Of a stretch of 64,000 nucleotides of DNA, positions 30,369-41,343 are shown one piece after another (within the stretch, counting starts at the first letter, position 1; every line of letters starts with the position of its first letter). Location: contig CM046451.1 of the NCBI GenBank assembly GCA_025506515.1, forward strand, positions 51,738,714 to 51,802,713, read 5' to 3'. Source of the stretch: Flaveria trinervia (lineage: Eukaryota > Streptophyta > Magnoliopsida > Asterales > Asteraceae). The position numbers were made by a program, and so were the translations under genes. Under the pieces are notes generated by a model that was given only the letters and a program-made list of their open reading frames with translations, was not told the origin of the DNA and searched no databases.

Positions 30369-31149
30369 TGTAGGACCGGTGAAGGGTGGTCACTTACAAC
30401 AAAACAACAAAATGACGAGATTAACTTGACTAATCAAACAGTGAGACTGTATTAACCACTAGAGATGATACTAAGAACACAAGTGAATAAGAGACAGAAC
30501 AAGATAGCAAAATACACAAGGAGATGGATTTCAAGATTGTAGTATATTGCCTTCTGAAGTTCTATTACAAGTGTTACAAAGCATTAAGAAAAGTTACAAG
30601 TACTTGAGATACATATACTACATCTAACAACCGGCCATACTTTGAAGGCCAGATGGATACAATTGACTAGACACGAAACAAAATCTATTGTAAAGTCAAA
30701 AGGCAGATTGCCTTTTGACTTGTGACTATGACATGTCATAGCTCAGATCCTAACATTTTACAGAAAGGATAAAGTACATGAAGTAGAAAGTTACAGACTC
30801 GAGACCTCAATGTACAGTCACTAAAAGCATGGACCTTTTAACTAACTCATGCAAGTTGGTGACTTTATAGAGTTTCAGTGGAAAGGGGTCCAGCTTTATG
30901 TAAAGTACATCAGATAAAGCATGTATACTAAAAGTATTCGGAAGAAATCTGTCTTCAAGTGTTGGCTTCGGAAGACTTTGTCTCTGAAGCTTTGGAAGAC
31001 TTCATCTTTGGCTTCGGAAGATATTGGTCTTGACTTCGGAAGATTTCATACTTAGAATATTTCTGTTGCATGTGTGAAACTTCCGAAGCATTCTACTTCA
31101 ATGCACTTGTGCATGCATGCAGGAGACTTTAAGTGTTTGAGTTGCATCA
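30369..31149 (-). repeat. Copia C 5' LTR, truncated at its U3 end
   Basis: Starts tgtaggaccggtg next to the PBS. In element sense the U3 contains repeated cttccgaag / gaagtcttcc units (30940-31090) like the D LTR. The expected TGTAGGACC-type outer end is missing: at about 31149 the sequence changes into a D-type LTR. The junction is discussed in the findings. Confidence 0.65.
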
Positions 31150-31449
31150 ACCTTAACATATATTCCTTACATATAGGTTTCTAGCTAATATCAAAGTATA
31201 TACATCTGTAGGTTATAGTATACATAGTTTCTCATTGTAACTCTTGTAACATGCTTGCAAGAGTCCTGTAATACTTTGAGTTGAGAAGTAATATATACAA
31301 GCACCTTGAAAATTAATCTGTTTGTGTTCTTTGTTACTTTGTATATTATCATCAACTCTTAGAAGAGATTTTTCATCATCTAGAACCGTGTGTGATTAAG
31401 TGAGTTTGAGTGAAAAACAGTGTTTTAGTGACAAACATCAATCCTGCCA
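31150..31449 (+). repeat. D 5' LTR remnant (R-U5 and a little U3)
   Basis: Matches 52015-52325 of the 3' LTR (tctcattgtaactcttgtaacatgc, then gtgagtttgagtg) and ends at atcctgcca before the PBS. The first ~565 bp of U3 are missing. A reverse-oriented copy of just that part is at 52326-52848. Confidence 0.8.
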
Positions 31450-31450
31450 T

Positions 31451-31461
31451 TGGTATCAGAG
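31451..31461 (+). other. D primer-binding site
   Basis: TGGTATCAGAG, 1 nt after the LTR end; initiator tRNA-Met type. Confidence 0.85.
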
Positions 31462-31484
31462 AACCTATCATCACCGAGAACAAA

Positions 31485-32209
31485 ATGGCCCTTAACCAAA
31501 AGTCTGAAGTAGAGATGGGGACAATGATCAAAGCACCTATCATCACCTAGAAAACTTCACATCAAGAAATTGACGTATTGAAACCTTTATAATATATCAA
31601 GATGGCAAAATGTGGCAATCTATTATAATGGTCCTTACGGACCAAAGGTTGCTGCACCAAGAGGAAATGGTGCCATGATAGAGAAAGCTATTGAAGATTA
31701 CTCTGATGAAGACTAGAAAAAGCTAGACATTGATAGTAATGCCATGACCGTTCTAATGACTTCCATACCCAACTCCATCATCATGGGTTTTGAACACTGG
31801 AGGTTAGCTAAAGAACTGTTTGATGCATTGTCTCAAATGTACTCAAGCTCCAATGACTACAAGAAAGATTCATCAAGCAATAGTTTGAGAACTTCTCTTA
31901 CATTGCTAAAGAGACCCTTAACCAGCAATACTTCAGGTATATGGATTTTATCTCTTCCCTTCAGTCTGTGGGAATTTCCATTGAACTAAGAGATCTCTTA
32001 AGGAAGTTCATGAGTGCACTCGCAAATGAGTGAACGTCCTACTTTGTCTCTATCAAGAGGACAGAAAACCTGAACTCCTTACCATGACAAAGCTATATGG
32101 CATCTTTGATGGATACCGTGTAGTGATGGAAAACAAGAGAGGCCACCAGGTGAGCAGACCTACGAGCCTTCCTACTGGCAACGCTTTATTGTTTGCTGAA
32201 ATCATAGGA
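31485..32209 (+). pseudogene. Copia D gag, N-terminal part
   Basis: The ATG at 31485 opens MALNQKSEVEMG. Blocks recognisable in shifting frames are KMAKCGNLL, LKEFM/FISSLQSVGIS and KRTENLNSL, and 31744-31989 is a short open piece. The order corresponds to the capsid domain of UBN2-type gag. The gene is cut at 32210 by element A and resumes at 41344. Confidence 0.7.
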
Positions 32210-32214
32210 CCCCC
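32210..32214. other. Target-site duplication CCCCC (left)
   Basis: Five C residues precede the A LTR, and five follow it at 41344-41348. Low complexity makes it weaker than GGTGC, but removing A plus one copy rejoins the D gag sequence. Confidence 0.75.
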
Positions 32215-32913
32215 TGTCAGGACCAGGTATTTGAACAAAATACCTAATGATTAACATGTAAACCAAACCAAATAGTGCGGAATCCTATTTGATTGGCGAT
32301 ACAATCAGTGAGAAAGCACGTAGAATCAATAAAGTATTGAATCAAATGTTTAGAATCGATTAAGAATCGATCTACAACATTCTATGAACTTGGAGTATCA
32401 ACTTGGAGGTTTCTGGACGGCTAGGGTACGTCTTGAGTCGAAAATAGAATCAATTCTCTCTTTTTTTCCACGAATTGGGTTGTATTTATAGGTTAGTATT
32501 GTTCATTCGTGCAACTGAACCATTAGTATGGTTCAGTCGTGCGATTGAACCATGCGGTTGATTCATCCGCACGACTAAGTGTTCAGTCGTGTGCCTGATT
32601 CAATCGCATGAAGTTGTTCAAGCGTATAGACTATTTAAGCGCATGGACACTCAGTCGCATGGCCATTCGGACGCATGAGAACTTCACTTCACCAAGTTTG
32701 AGTGTATTCAATGTTATAACATTATGCATAACACTTCAAACAATCACAAACCTAATTAACCAATTCAACATTAACTCATTAATGAAATATTAAACATTAT
32801 AATTAACAAATAACCAATATCATTTCATTAATCATTCCAAACATTACATCATTATCAGACAAACAAGATCTATTACATTCATATCATGATCTAGGGACAT
32901 ACATGTATCAACA
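32215..32913 (-). repeat. A 3' LTR
   Basis: TGTCAGGACC...TGTATCAACA, 699 bp, pairing with 40646-41343. It has a minus-strand TATAAATA near 32484-32492 and, on its left half of U3, TCAGTCG/CGACTGA-type motifs between 32500 and 32690. Confidence 0.93.
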
Positions 32914-32926
32914 AACTCCCCCTTGG
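32914..32926 (-). other. A polypurine tract
   Basis: Minus-strand CCAAGGGGGAGTT directly abuts the LTR start TGTTGATACA. Confidence 0.85.
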
Positions 32927-32938
32927 ACCTAGATCTCT

Positions 32939-33457
32939 CTAATGTCTTGTTGTCTTCATTACCTCCTCATACTTCTTGTATTTATCATCTTTTGTGACTC
33001 CTGCATGAATCTCAAATGCAAAACAGAGTCTTATGACATTCTGGAACTGGAGGGCTTGTACTATATCCTGCGTATCATACAACAGTGGCCACTTGTACAG
33101 AGTGTAGACATCATTTGCTGACAAGTTGGTGAGCAACATTGGGTCAAATACCCTGATGGTATCCATTTGGCCCTCTTTTTCTAGGACTATGACTGCTTCT
33201 CCTGTCCTCCAATCGTACTACCACTACTTAAAGTGTGGAGTGAAGTCCTGTGGCATTTCCCTGAGTGGGATTCTTGATATCGTGCGCGGAGGACTCCACT
33301 TCAACACTATCTTTGGATTTCCAGTAATGGCATCAACTTCAGATCTTCTGATATATCTTGTAGGCTGTTGGGGTCTAAAGTTAACCCACCTGGTGTGGTA
33401 CTCCTTTCTTAGGGCAGCCTCGAACCAGCCTGGCATCTTTCTCGTGTCAGCATACAC
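32939..33457 (-). pseudogene. Short ORF downstream of pol in Copia A
   Basis: One minus-strand frame from 33457 to 32939 is interrupted only by two TAG codons near 33215-33222. It reads MYADTRKMPGWFEAALRKEY, then PTRYIRRSEVDAITGN and, after the stops, WYDWRTGEAVIVLEKEG, FDPMLLTNLSANDVYTLYKW and ALQFQNVIRLCFAFEIHAGV. I do not recognise the family. It is unlike the B/D accessory ORF, has no membrane segment, and lies between RNase H and the 3' LTR. Retention of one long frame suggests it was coding until recently. Confidence 0.6.
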
Positions 33458-33942
33458 AGCTTCAGTTTGGTCTTAAAATCACCAGTCAGGTCTACTCATC
33501 CATTGTGTTGAATCTACCAACATATCATTTGTGGTCTAGCAACCTCTAGGTCTACTTTCTTTGTGTTACCTTAGTAGTTACCAGTTTTTCTATCATCTTC
33601 CCTTTTATATGGCTTAGACTACATAGACTTATACTTTGAATGTTGCATCTTTTCTAAATTAAATTTTAAAGTCCCTTTTGATTTGTTCTTGTGTACTATC
33701 ATTGTCCAAAAGGTTTGAATCGGTATCACAGATACGATCTACCTATATCAGCTGTCTACTCCTTCTCCTCGTTTTTTTTAATAATGTTACTAGCTGACCT
33801 ACTCTCCCCCTAAAATTCTAAAATCATCATATGGATTGAATTATTTTAGGATTTTAACAGACAGGTAAATAACATGAATTTAATTTAAACAGAATAAAAT
33901 CAATAAGGAAAAATGAAAAAAATGTAACTACAATGCATCGGA
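33458..33942 (-). other. Copia A region between RNase H and downstream ORF
   Basis: AT-rich, non-coding sequence of about 480 bp. It aligns with 2650-3187 next to the left-hand Copia fragment, showing that fragment to be an A relative. No TATA box of the B type is evident. Confidence 0.55.
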
Positions 33943-35302
33943 CTACACATGATCATTATCAGGAATAAAATCACTTTTCTTTTTAACACCGTTGACCTCT
34001 AACAAATATAGAAAACATGGTTTATCAAAGGCTTTTGTATAGAGGTCAGCGCGTTGAAAATCAGTATTAATTTTTACCACATCTATTAAGTTCTTTTCAA
34101 AACAGTCTCTTATGAAATGGTATTTAATACCGATGTGTTTGGTCTTTGGATGTTGTACCGGATTTTTAGTTACTGCAATTGCAGCAGAGTTATGAACAAA
34201 GATAGGAGTAGAAGAAAACTTTAAACCGTAATCCCGCATTTGTTGTTGAATCCAGATGATTTGTGAACAGCAACTTGCAGTAGCAACATATTCGGCTTCA
34301 CAGGTTGACAATGCAACCGAGGTCTGCTTCTTACACTGCCAGGTAACTAATCTCCTCCCAAAGAATTGATACCCTGCTGATGTAGACTTGTAGTACATCT
34401 TGCAGCCCCCGTAATCTGAGTCACTATACGCCGTGAGCTCAAAGTCATCATCATGAGGATACCACAACCCAAGTGTGGGTGTACCCTTCAGATAACAAAA
34501 TATCCCTTTGACCCCGATCAGATGGTTAACCTTAGGCTTAGCCTGATATCTAGAACATAAACATGTAGCATACATGATATCAGGTCTTGAGGCAGTGAGA
34601 TACATGAGGGATCCAATCATTACTCGGTACATTGTGGCATCTACCAGATCTTCATTTTCATCAGGTGCTATATCATGATTTGTAGCAAGTGGAGTCCCAG
34701 CTACAAAAGCATGCTCCATGTCAAACTGACTTAGAATGTCTCCCACATACTTGGTCTGATGTAGAAAGATCCCATTTGGTGTCTGATCCACCTGTAACCC
34801 GAGAAAGAATTTCATCTCCCCCATAGCACTCCTTTCAAACTCTTTCTTCATAACTGCTTCAAACTCTTTGCATAATTCTTCATTCTTTGAACCGAAGATT
34901 AGTTCATCGACATAGATTTGTACTAATAGTAGGTCTCCATCTTTTTCTTTGATGAACTGTGTGCAGTCAATAACTCCCCTGCAAAAGCCGTGTTTCACAA
35001 GATGAGTTGAGAGTTTCTCATACCGGGCCCTAGGAGCTTGATGAAGCCCGTATAAGGCCTTGTCGAATTTGTAAACTCTGTCTCGATGATAAGGATCTTC
35101 AAATCCCTCAGGTTGACTGACATACACTGTCTCTTGAATTTCCCCATGAAGGAATGCACTCTTCACATCTAATTGATAGACTTTAATCTTCATATACGAT
35201 GCATAGGCAAGGAAGATACGGATGGCTTCCATCCTTGCCACCAGTGCAAACACTTCATTGTAGTCAATCCCCTCGACTTGACAAAATCCCTGAACAACCA
35301 GT
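33943..35302 (-). CDS. Copia A reverse transcriptase-RNase H, 436 aa open frame
   Basis: Begins inside RT (FALVARMEAIRIFLAYASYM, QLDVKSAFLHGEI, YGLHQAPRARYEKL) and continues through RNase H (YSDSDYGGCKMYYKSTSAG, CEAEYVATASCC, KHIGIKYHFIRDC, DLYTKAFDKPCF) to a stop at 33943. The catalytic YVDD reads YVDE (LVQIYVDELIFGS), so the second metal-binding Asp is Glu. Upstream the same frame is separated from the RT N-terminus by one TGA near 35300, consistent with CGA-to-TGA. It is the largest intact pol block in the window but predicted inactive. Confidence 0.88.
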
Positions 35303-35958
35303 CAAGCCTTGTTCCTGATAATGACCCCTTGGTCATCCTTCTTGCATTTCAAGACCCATTTGGTGCCAATGACTTTAGCACCTTTAGGTCTATCTACCAG
35401 AGTCCATACTCCTAACTTCTTGAATTGAAGAAGTTCTTCTTGCATGGCACTCACCCATGCCTCATCGTTTAATGCATCACTTACGTATTTTGGCTCAAAC
35501 TGCGAGACAAAACACCGATAAGCACCATCATGAATGTAACCCTTTTCCATAACAGAGGCATAATCAGCTGAGTACAGCTGATTTCGGGTTTGTACTTCTG
35601 ATCTGACATCCCCAATGACATTGTCCAAGGGATGATAGACGTTTAGACGTGATCCTGGAGTAGTAGGAACAGCTACCTCAGAGCCAAGATTATGAACATT
35701 TGGTTCTACATGTGAGGTAGAAGGAGTTTGAGGTTCCAAAGTCGAAGGTGCATCACAGTTAGATGCTTGTGGACTTTCAGGAACGGAAACCTGTTGCTCC
35801 TGACTATTCTGGTCATCATTTTCAGCCTCATCTTCAGAGGAGGAGTCACTGTCATCGACTACTTCCCCTGACTGAGTAGATGATTCTCCCTGTGAAGTCG
35901 ATGATGTTGAATCAAGAGTTGGTGTATTCAAGATATCATCCATCATCCGAGTAGCCAA
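35302..35958 (-). pseudogene. Copia A integrase-RT linker and RT N-terminus
   Basis: The 218-codon frame holds a Ser/Asp/Glu-rich linker (DSDSSSEDEAENDDQNSQEQ), then ALNDEAWVSAMQEELLQF, WTLVDRPKGAKVIGTKWVLK and VIIRNKA before a TGA. The linker and GTKWV block are standard for Copia pol. It overlaps the end of the integrase piece in another frame, so one frameshift lies at 35943-35958. Confidence 0.87.
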
Positions 35959-37355
35959 CTCATCATCAGAAGGAGAGATAGGGATGTTGAAGGACTTAAG
36001 AATCCATCATAGTCGAAAAAGTAGGCAGGTCCTTTGCCAGTAGGTGGTGTGGTATATCTCTGAACATCAACATTACACCACACTTCTACTAGACCTGTTG
36101 AGTTGTTGTAAACTCTCTTGTTCGGTATCTTGTATCCTAGGAAGATTCCTTCATCAGCCTTATCGTTGAATTTACCTTCTTGAGTCTTCTTCAGGAGTGT
36201 ACACGGTGCGCCAAATGGTTCGAGGTACTCTAGATTCGGTTTACGTCGTTGTAGTATCTCGTAACATGTCTTTCCATGGTGCTTGACTATCAGCACTCGA
36301 TTCAGTGTATAACACGCATTAGCCACTGCCTCATTCTAGAATTGGATAGCCAGTTTTGAGTCTGCCAGCATTATCCGTGCTATTTCTATCAAGCTTCTGT
36401 TCTTTCTCTCAGCAACACCATTCATCTGAGGCGTGTATGCAGAAGTGAATTGATGCACAATTCCCTTTTCCTTGCAGTAACCCGCCATCCACTGATTCTT
36501 GAATTCAGTTCCGTTATCTGAGCGTACTTGTCTCACCTTTAGCTTGTAGAGAGATTCCAGTGTGGTCACTAACTCCTTGAATGACTCAAATGTTTCTGAT
36601 TTGGACTTTAGAAACATTATCCAAGAGAATCTTGAGTAGTCATCAGTAACCACAAAACAGTACAAGTCGCCTGTAATGCTCTTTGTACTGACTGGGCCAA
36701 ACAGATCCATGTGAAGAAGGTCAAGAGGAAGTTCTATTAAATGAACTTTCTTTTCCTTATGAGACTTCTTCGTCTGTTTGCCTTTCTTGCAAGCTACGCA
36801 AAAATCAGGAGGTTGGAAATTCTTGACATTAACTCCTCTCACAAGATCCTTCTGGATCAAGTGATTCATCTTCCATTGATTGATGTGACCCATTCTCCTA
36901 TGCCAGGAGATGGAGTCCTTCTCAGTGGCTTTTGATAGAAAGCACTGAACTTCATGATCCATTGTAGAAGCTGTTGAGAGATCCAAAACATAAAGGTCTT
37001 TATATCTTGAAGCTGTCATCAGCACTTGGTCTTCCGGAATCACGTAATCTTTCTTTAGGATGTAACACTTCTTGTTGTCGAATAGGACTTTAAAACCTTT
37101 ATCACAGATTTGGGAAACAGAAAGTAAGTTGTTTTGAAGTTGCTGGACATAGTTCACCCTATCAAACTTAACTTTTTGATTTCCAACTTCTTCCTGAGCT
37201 GTGATATAGCCTCCCTTGTTTCCCGCAAATGAAACATGCCCTCCTTTTATTTGCTTTACGTTTGATAAAAGAGCCCTATTTCCTGTCATGTGCTTGGATG
37301 CCCCGCTTTCTACAATCCACATGTTGGTTTCAGCACTATAGTGAACACCCTGCAC
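35943..37355 (-). pseudogene. Copia A protease, GAG-pre-integrase and integrase
   Basis: The protease motif is WIVESGASKHMTG, with Glu in place of the catalytic Asp. It is followed by FAGNKGGYITAQEEV and NNLLSVSQICDKG. Zinc block: WHRRMGHIN, then FCVACKKGKQ. Core: LLHMDLFGPVST, VVTDDYSRFSWIMF, VRSDNGTEF, AERKNRSLIEIARIM. A TAG at about 36333 interrupts the frame, which then resumes as NEAVANACYTLNRVLIV through the C-terminal domain (GAPCTLL, EGIFLGYKI) to 35943. The DDE residues look intact, and only the protease Asp and one stop are lost. Confidence 0.88.
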
Positions 37356-37430
37356 ATACCAAGTAAAACCATTAGTTTAGGTTAGGAACCCAAGCCTTTA
37401 CTGGCTTGGGTTTCCCAGAGGCATCACACA

Positions 37431-38968
37431 TCATGAATTCCACCCATTGACCTTTAGAGAGTGAGGGTAGCTCAGGTTCCTTCTTGTCATCATTACCAGA
37501 CATAGAGGATGACTTTTCTTTCCATAATCCAGATTTGTGCAATGCATGTTTGTGATAAACATTCGACTGGCTGACGGATTGATATTAGGTTCGCTAGTTC
37601 TTCTAGGTGGAGTTAAAGAAATCCTCTTATAAGACCTAGGTTTTGAATTCTGAAATTCAATCTTCTTCCTAGGTGTCTGATAGTAAGGACAAAAGGAAGC
37701 AATGTGTCCACACTCTCCACAATTGTAGCACGACCTGCTATCAACTTTATGATTAAACTTTCTTTGTGGAGATGTGTGTGACACCCTAGTAACATCACTT
37801 AGTTTGGGTTTTAACTCTGTGTCTTTTGATGTTTTCTTCTGTTGAACAAAATTAATTGTCTTAACATTTGTAACATCTTTTTCCTTTTGGTTAACTTGCT
37901 TTTGACATGAAGCTTGTGAAAGATTAACATTAGCCGTTCTTTTAGATTCAGATTTGACTTTGTTTGACCCGGACTTTATATTAACCTTTTCAAATTCTTT
38001 TTCCAGATTAACGCAAGGCATTTTACTCTTTGCCTTTGAAGTGGCCTCCTTCTGTTTTGTTCCAGATTCAATTGATGAACATGAGGTATCTGGATCACTA
38101 ACAAGAGGGGTAGATACCACATGATCCTTGATAGGGTTGTTATTTATTGGTCTACTCTTCGTGTTCATCAAGGTCTCAGGTGGTGGTGGAACCACTTTAT
38201 AACCCAACCCCCCCCACCCCCGTTGTTTCTTTCTCTTACTAAGTGTTGGACAATATGTGATGAACTTGTCCAGCTGTGCAGTTTTTGCTTTAATGAGTTT
38301 ACTTCTACTTCTAAAACTGCCTTTTGTTTCTTAGTGTCTTCTAGGGTGTTAAGATAGTACCTAATATCATTAGCTTGGTTCAATGCAACTACTTCAGTTT
38401 CCCTAAGTTGTTTAGTCAAAAGGTCTATCTTTTCTTTGTAACTATGCGCATTTTGTTTTAAAACTCTATTAGCCTCAGTGCATAGTTGCAATTCTTTCAC
38501 TAAGTTATCATTATGATCTAATAACCTAGAAAATTTCTCATCTATGCTATCTCTAAAAGTATCACAATCAGAACAAGCATGTTTTTTAAAAATTTGTCAG
38601 TTGTACTTACCTGAGGAGATTCAGTAGAGTTAGCCATCATCGCAGCATCGGATGTCTCTGGTTCTGGTGATTCTTTCTTTGCTGTTGTCTCTTCAATATT
38701 TGACATTGCTATCTCAACTGCAATATCTCCCTCACTCGTGGAATCATCATCCAAATCTTCTACACTTGCAATATTTGATTCCCCTGGATAGACAAACCGA
38801 AAGCTCCAGTCCTGTCCTTCATCATCATGAGCAGTCAAGGCTTTTGGATCCTTGCTTGATGAAGTAGAGCTGCTAGCTTGCTTGTCTTGACGAGTGAAGG
38901 ATGAGAATGGGTTCCCGTTCCTAGTCTTCTTTGGCTTCACACATTCTCTCTTGAAGTGCCCCTTTTCT
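37431..38968 (-). pseudogene. Copia A gag, C-terminal half with second zinc knuckle
   Basis: 38940-38542 is a Ser/Thr/Glu-rich segment after knuckle 1. 38500-38168 is a strongly helical stretch (ELQLCTEANRVLKQNAHSY, TEVVALNQANDIRYYLNTLE) likely to form a coiled coil. 38207-37431 is Lys/Ser-rich and holds knuckle 2, CYNCGECGHIASFC, near 37690-37735. A G/C homopolymer run at 38210-38220 sits at the frame change. Nucleocapsid function; the spacing between the knuckles is over 400 residues. Confidence 0.8.
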
Positions 38969-40154
38969 AATAGTTAAAACAGGTCACTTTACTTTTGTCA
39001 AAGCCAAATATGGTATCCTTAGTAGCAACCAAGTTTTGTCCGGTCTTTTTCACAAACTTCTTCGCCCTCCGGACAGCACTAGCTAAGGCCCACATAATAT
39101 CCATTCTTTCCAGCTCCAATTCATCCACCTGCTCGTAGTCCTCATCTGCCAGATGGCAGTTTCCAATCTTCCCAGCAACCAGTCCATCATAAGACTGAAC
39201 CACTGCTGCCAAAAGATCCATGTGCTCTCGAGTTACTTCCACAGACACATTACCGAGATTCTCAGTCTTTAGTCTAGTAGCATTTGCTTCAGTTCCAATG
39301 TACTAGGTATAAGAGGACCCTGAAGTTTCTGAACCTGAAGGAGAAGCTTGTGAAGGACCTGATGAGCTTGACACAAATGCAGTCTGAAGAGGTGCTCCAG
39401 ACGTCTTGGCTTGTGGCGTGGCGTTGTACAAAGCTGGATTCTGAGTGTACAACGACTTTTGAGCTCTGTACTTCATCCTAAGTGCTTCTTCTTGCAGCTT
39501 TAGAATGAAGTCATTGATATCCAACTTTGCCAGCATCTCATTCTGTCTCAGATTTGAAGCCCACTTTTCCAGCAAACCATCTGCAAAATTTGACACCTTT
39601 TCTTCCATGGTAGTAGTAACACCATGTGTATGCAGTTCACTCATCAGATCGTAGAATCTATCAATCACATCGTCCAAACTCTCGTTCCCAATCAATGAGA
39701 AGTTGTCAAATTCTCTCTTTAATTCCTTAGCTTTAATTGCCTTCAGCGAATCATTCCCGTCGTATCTCTTTTCTAGCTCATCCCACAATTTCTTCGCCTG
39801 TTTATTCTTCGAGTACTGGTGGAAAATATCTTTAGGAATAGACTGAGTAATCAATGCATAAACTCTCTTCTCTGCATTATACTTGACTTTCTGAGCATCA
39901 GTCATTCCTCCCAAAGTAAGCTTTACCCCATCTGCTCCCACCGGCATACTATACCCAATCTCGATAGCTTCCCACAAATTTGGATCCACTCCATTGAGTT
40001 GGATCTCAAAAAGTTGTTTCCAGTGGGGAAACTCATCTAACGTTAAGATTTTTGGTGGTTTATTATGATTCCCCACCTCACTCTCAAGAAACAGTAGGTT
40101 CTGGATCCCTGAGTCCTTGCCGGTAGTAAACGCTGACATCTGCTCTTCCATCAC
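38967..40154 (-). pseudogene. Copia A gag, capsid domain and first zinc knuckle
   Basis: The ATG at 40154 opens MMEEQMSAFTTGKDSG. Capsid: PKILTLDEFPHWKQLFEIQL, DPNLWEAIEIGY, AKKLWDELEKRYDGNDSLK, LKREFDNFSLIGNESLDDVI, FADGLLEKWASNLRQ (UBN2-type). A TAG at 39300 interrupts the same frame, which continues with LADEDYEQVDELELERMDIM to a knuckle (CFNY, then KRGTS) where the second Cys is Tyr and a frameshift breaks the rest. Confidence 0.88.
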
Positions 40155-40645
40155 GATTAACTTTTAAGTGTACTAAACAAACTGTCAAACTGGTACGACT
40201 GGGTGATGTGAATGGGCTATCCGTGCGAATGAACTATGTGATTGGTTCAATCGTGCGGCTGAACTAAGCGATTGGTTCAGTAGTGCGAATGAAGCTGATG
40301 CGTATGAACACTTCGAACGGATGGTTCAGTCGTACGAATGGAGATGTGACTCAGTCCAATCGTGCGTCTGGTGTATGCGAATGAAGTCCAGTCGTGCGAA
40401 TGGCTCACTCGTGCAACTGAAGCTGCTGTTTTGCGAAAATTTCTAGGTTAAACGTGTTTTAGACGTAAAAATTTGAAATTTCGCAACCCTAATCGCCTAA
40501 GGCCGTAGAAACCGAAACTTGATGAGCAGGGAACGTCCAAGACAACTTTTGACACAAAAGATTGCGTTTTTAGTGTAAAATCACAAACCTTATATCAATC
40601 TTGATTGAATCACACGTAATCAAGAGCCAAAGCTCTCATACCACT
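40155..40645 (-). other. Copia A 5' leader with palindromic motif cluster and PBS
   Basis: 40190-40430 holds about a dozen degenerate TCAGTCGTGCG-type units, the same motif as in the LTR U3, placed between PBS and gag where it would be in the RNA. The PBS is the minus-strand TGGTATGAGAGCT at 40631-40643, one mismatch from initiator tRNA-Met, 2 nt from the LTR. Confidence 0.8.
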
Positions 40646-41343
40646 TGTCAAGACCTGGTATTTGAACAAAATACCTAATGATTAACGTGTAAACCAAACC
40701 AAATAGTGCGGAATCCTATTTGATTGGTGATCCAATCAGTGAGAACGCACGTAGAATCAATAAAGTATTGAATCAAACGTTTAGAATCGGTTAAGAATCG
40801 ATCTACAGTGTTCTATGAACTTGGAGTTTCAACTTGGAGGTTTCTGAATGGCTAGGGTACGTCTGGAGTCGAAAATAGAATCAATTCTCTCTTTTTTCCA
40901 CGAATTGGGTTGTATTTATAGGTTAGTATTGTTCATTCGTGCGACTGAACCATTAGTATGGTTCAGTCGTGCGATTGAACCATGGGGTTGATTCATCCGC
41001 ACGACTAAGTGTTCAGTCATGCGCCTGATTCAATCACATGAAGTTGTTCAGGCGTATAGACTATTTAGGCGCATGGACACTCAGTCGCATGGCCATTCGG
41101 ACGCATGAGAACTTTACTTCACCAAGTTTGAGTGTATTCAATATTATAACATTATGCCTAACACTTCAAACAATCACAAACCTAATTAACCAATTCAACA
41201 TCAAATCATTAATGAAATATTAAACATTATAATTAACAAATAACCAATATCATTTCATCAATCATTCCAAACATTACATCAGAATCAGACAAACAAGATC
41301 TATTACATTCATATCATGATCTAGGGAGACACATGTATCAACA
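40646..41343 (-). repeat. A 5' LTR
   Basis: TGTCAAGACC...TGTATCAACA, 698 bp, with a minus-strand TATAAATA near 40913-40921 and the TCAGTCG motif cluster at 40930-41110. Most differences from the 3' LTR are transitions. Confidence 0.93.

Larger units (their letters stand above)
32215..41343 (-). mobile_element. Copia element A, complete, nested in D
   Basis: 9,129 bp on the minus strand: 5' LTR 40646-41343, PBS, motif-rich leader, gag, protease, integrase, RT, RNase H, a short downstream ORF, PPT and 3' LTR 32215-32913. The polyprotein frames are long, with few lesions, so this is among the younger insertions here. The LTRs differ at about 30 of 698 positions by eye. Mutated protease and RT active sites make it non-autonomous. 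Confidence 0.93.

Noticed and set aside
31080..31110. CTTCCGAAG units as heat-shock elements
   Set aside because: TTC and GAA are separated by one base here; the heat-shock element needs two.
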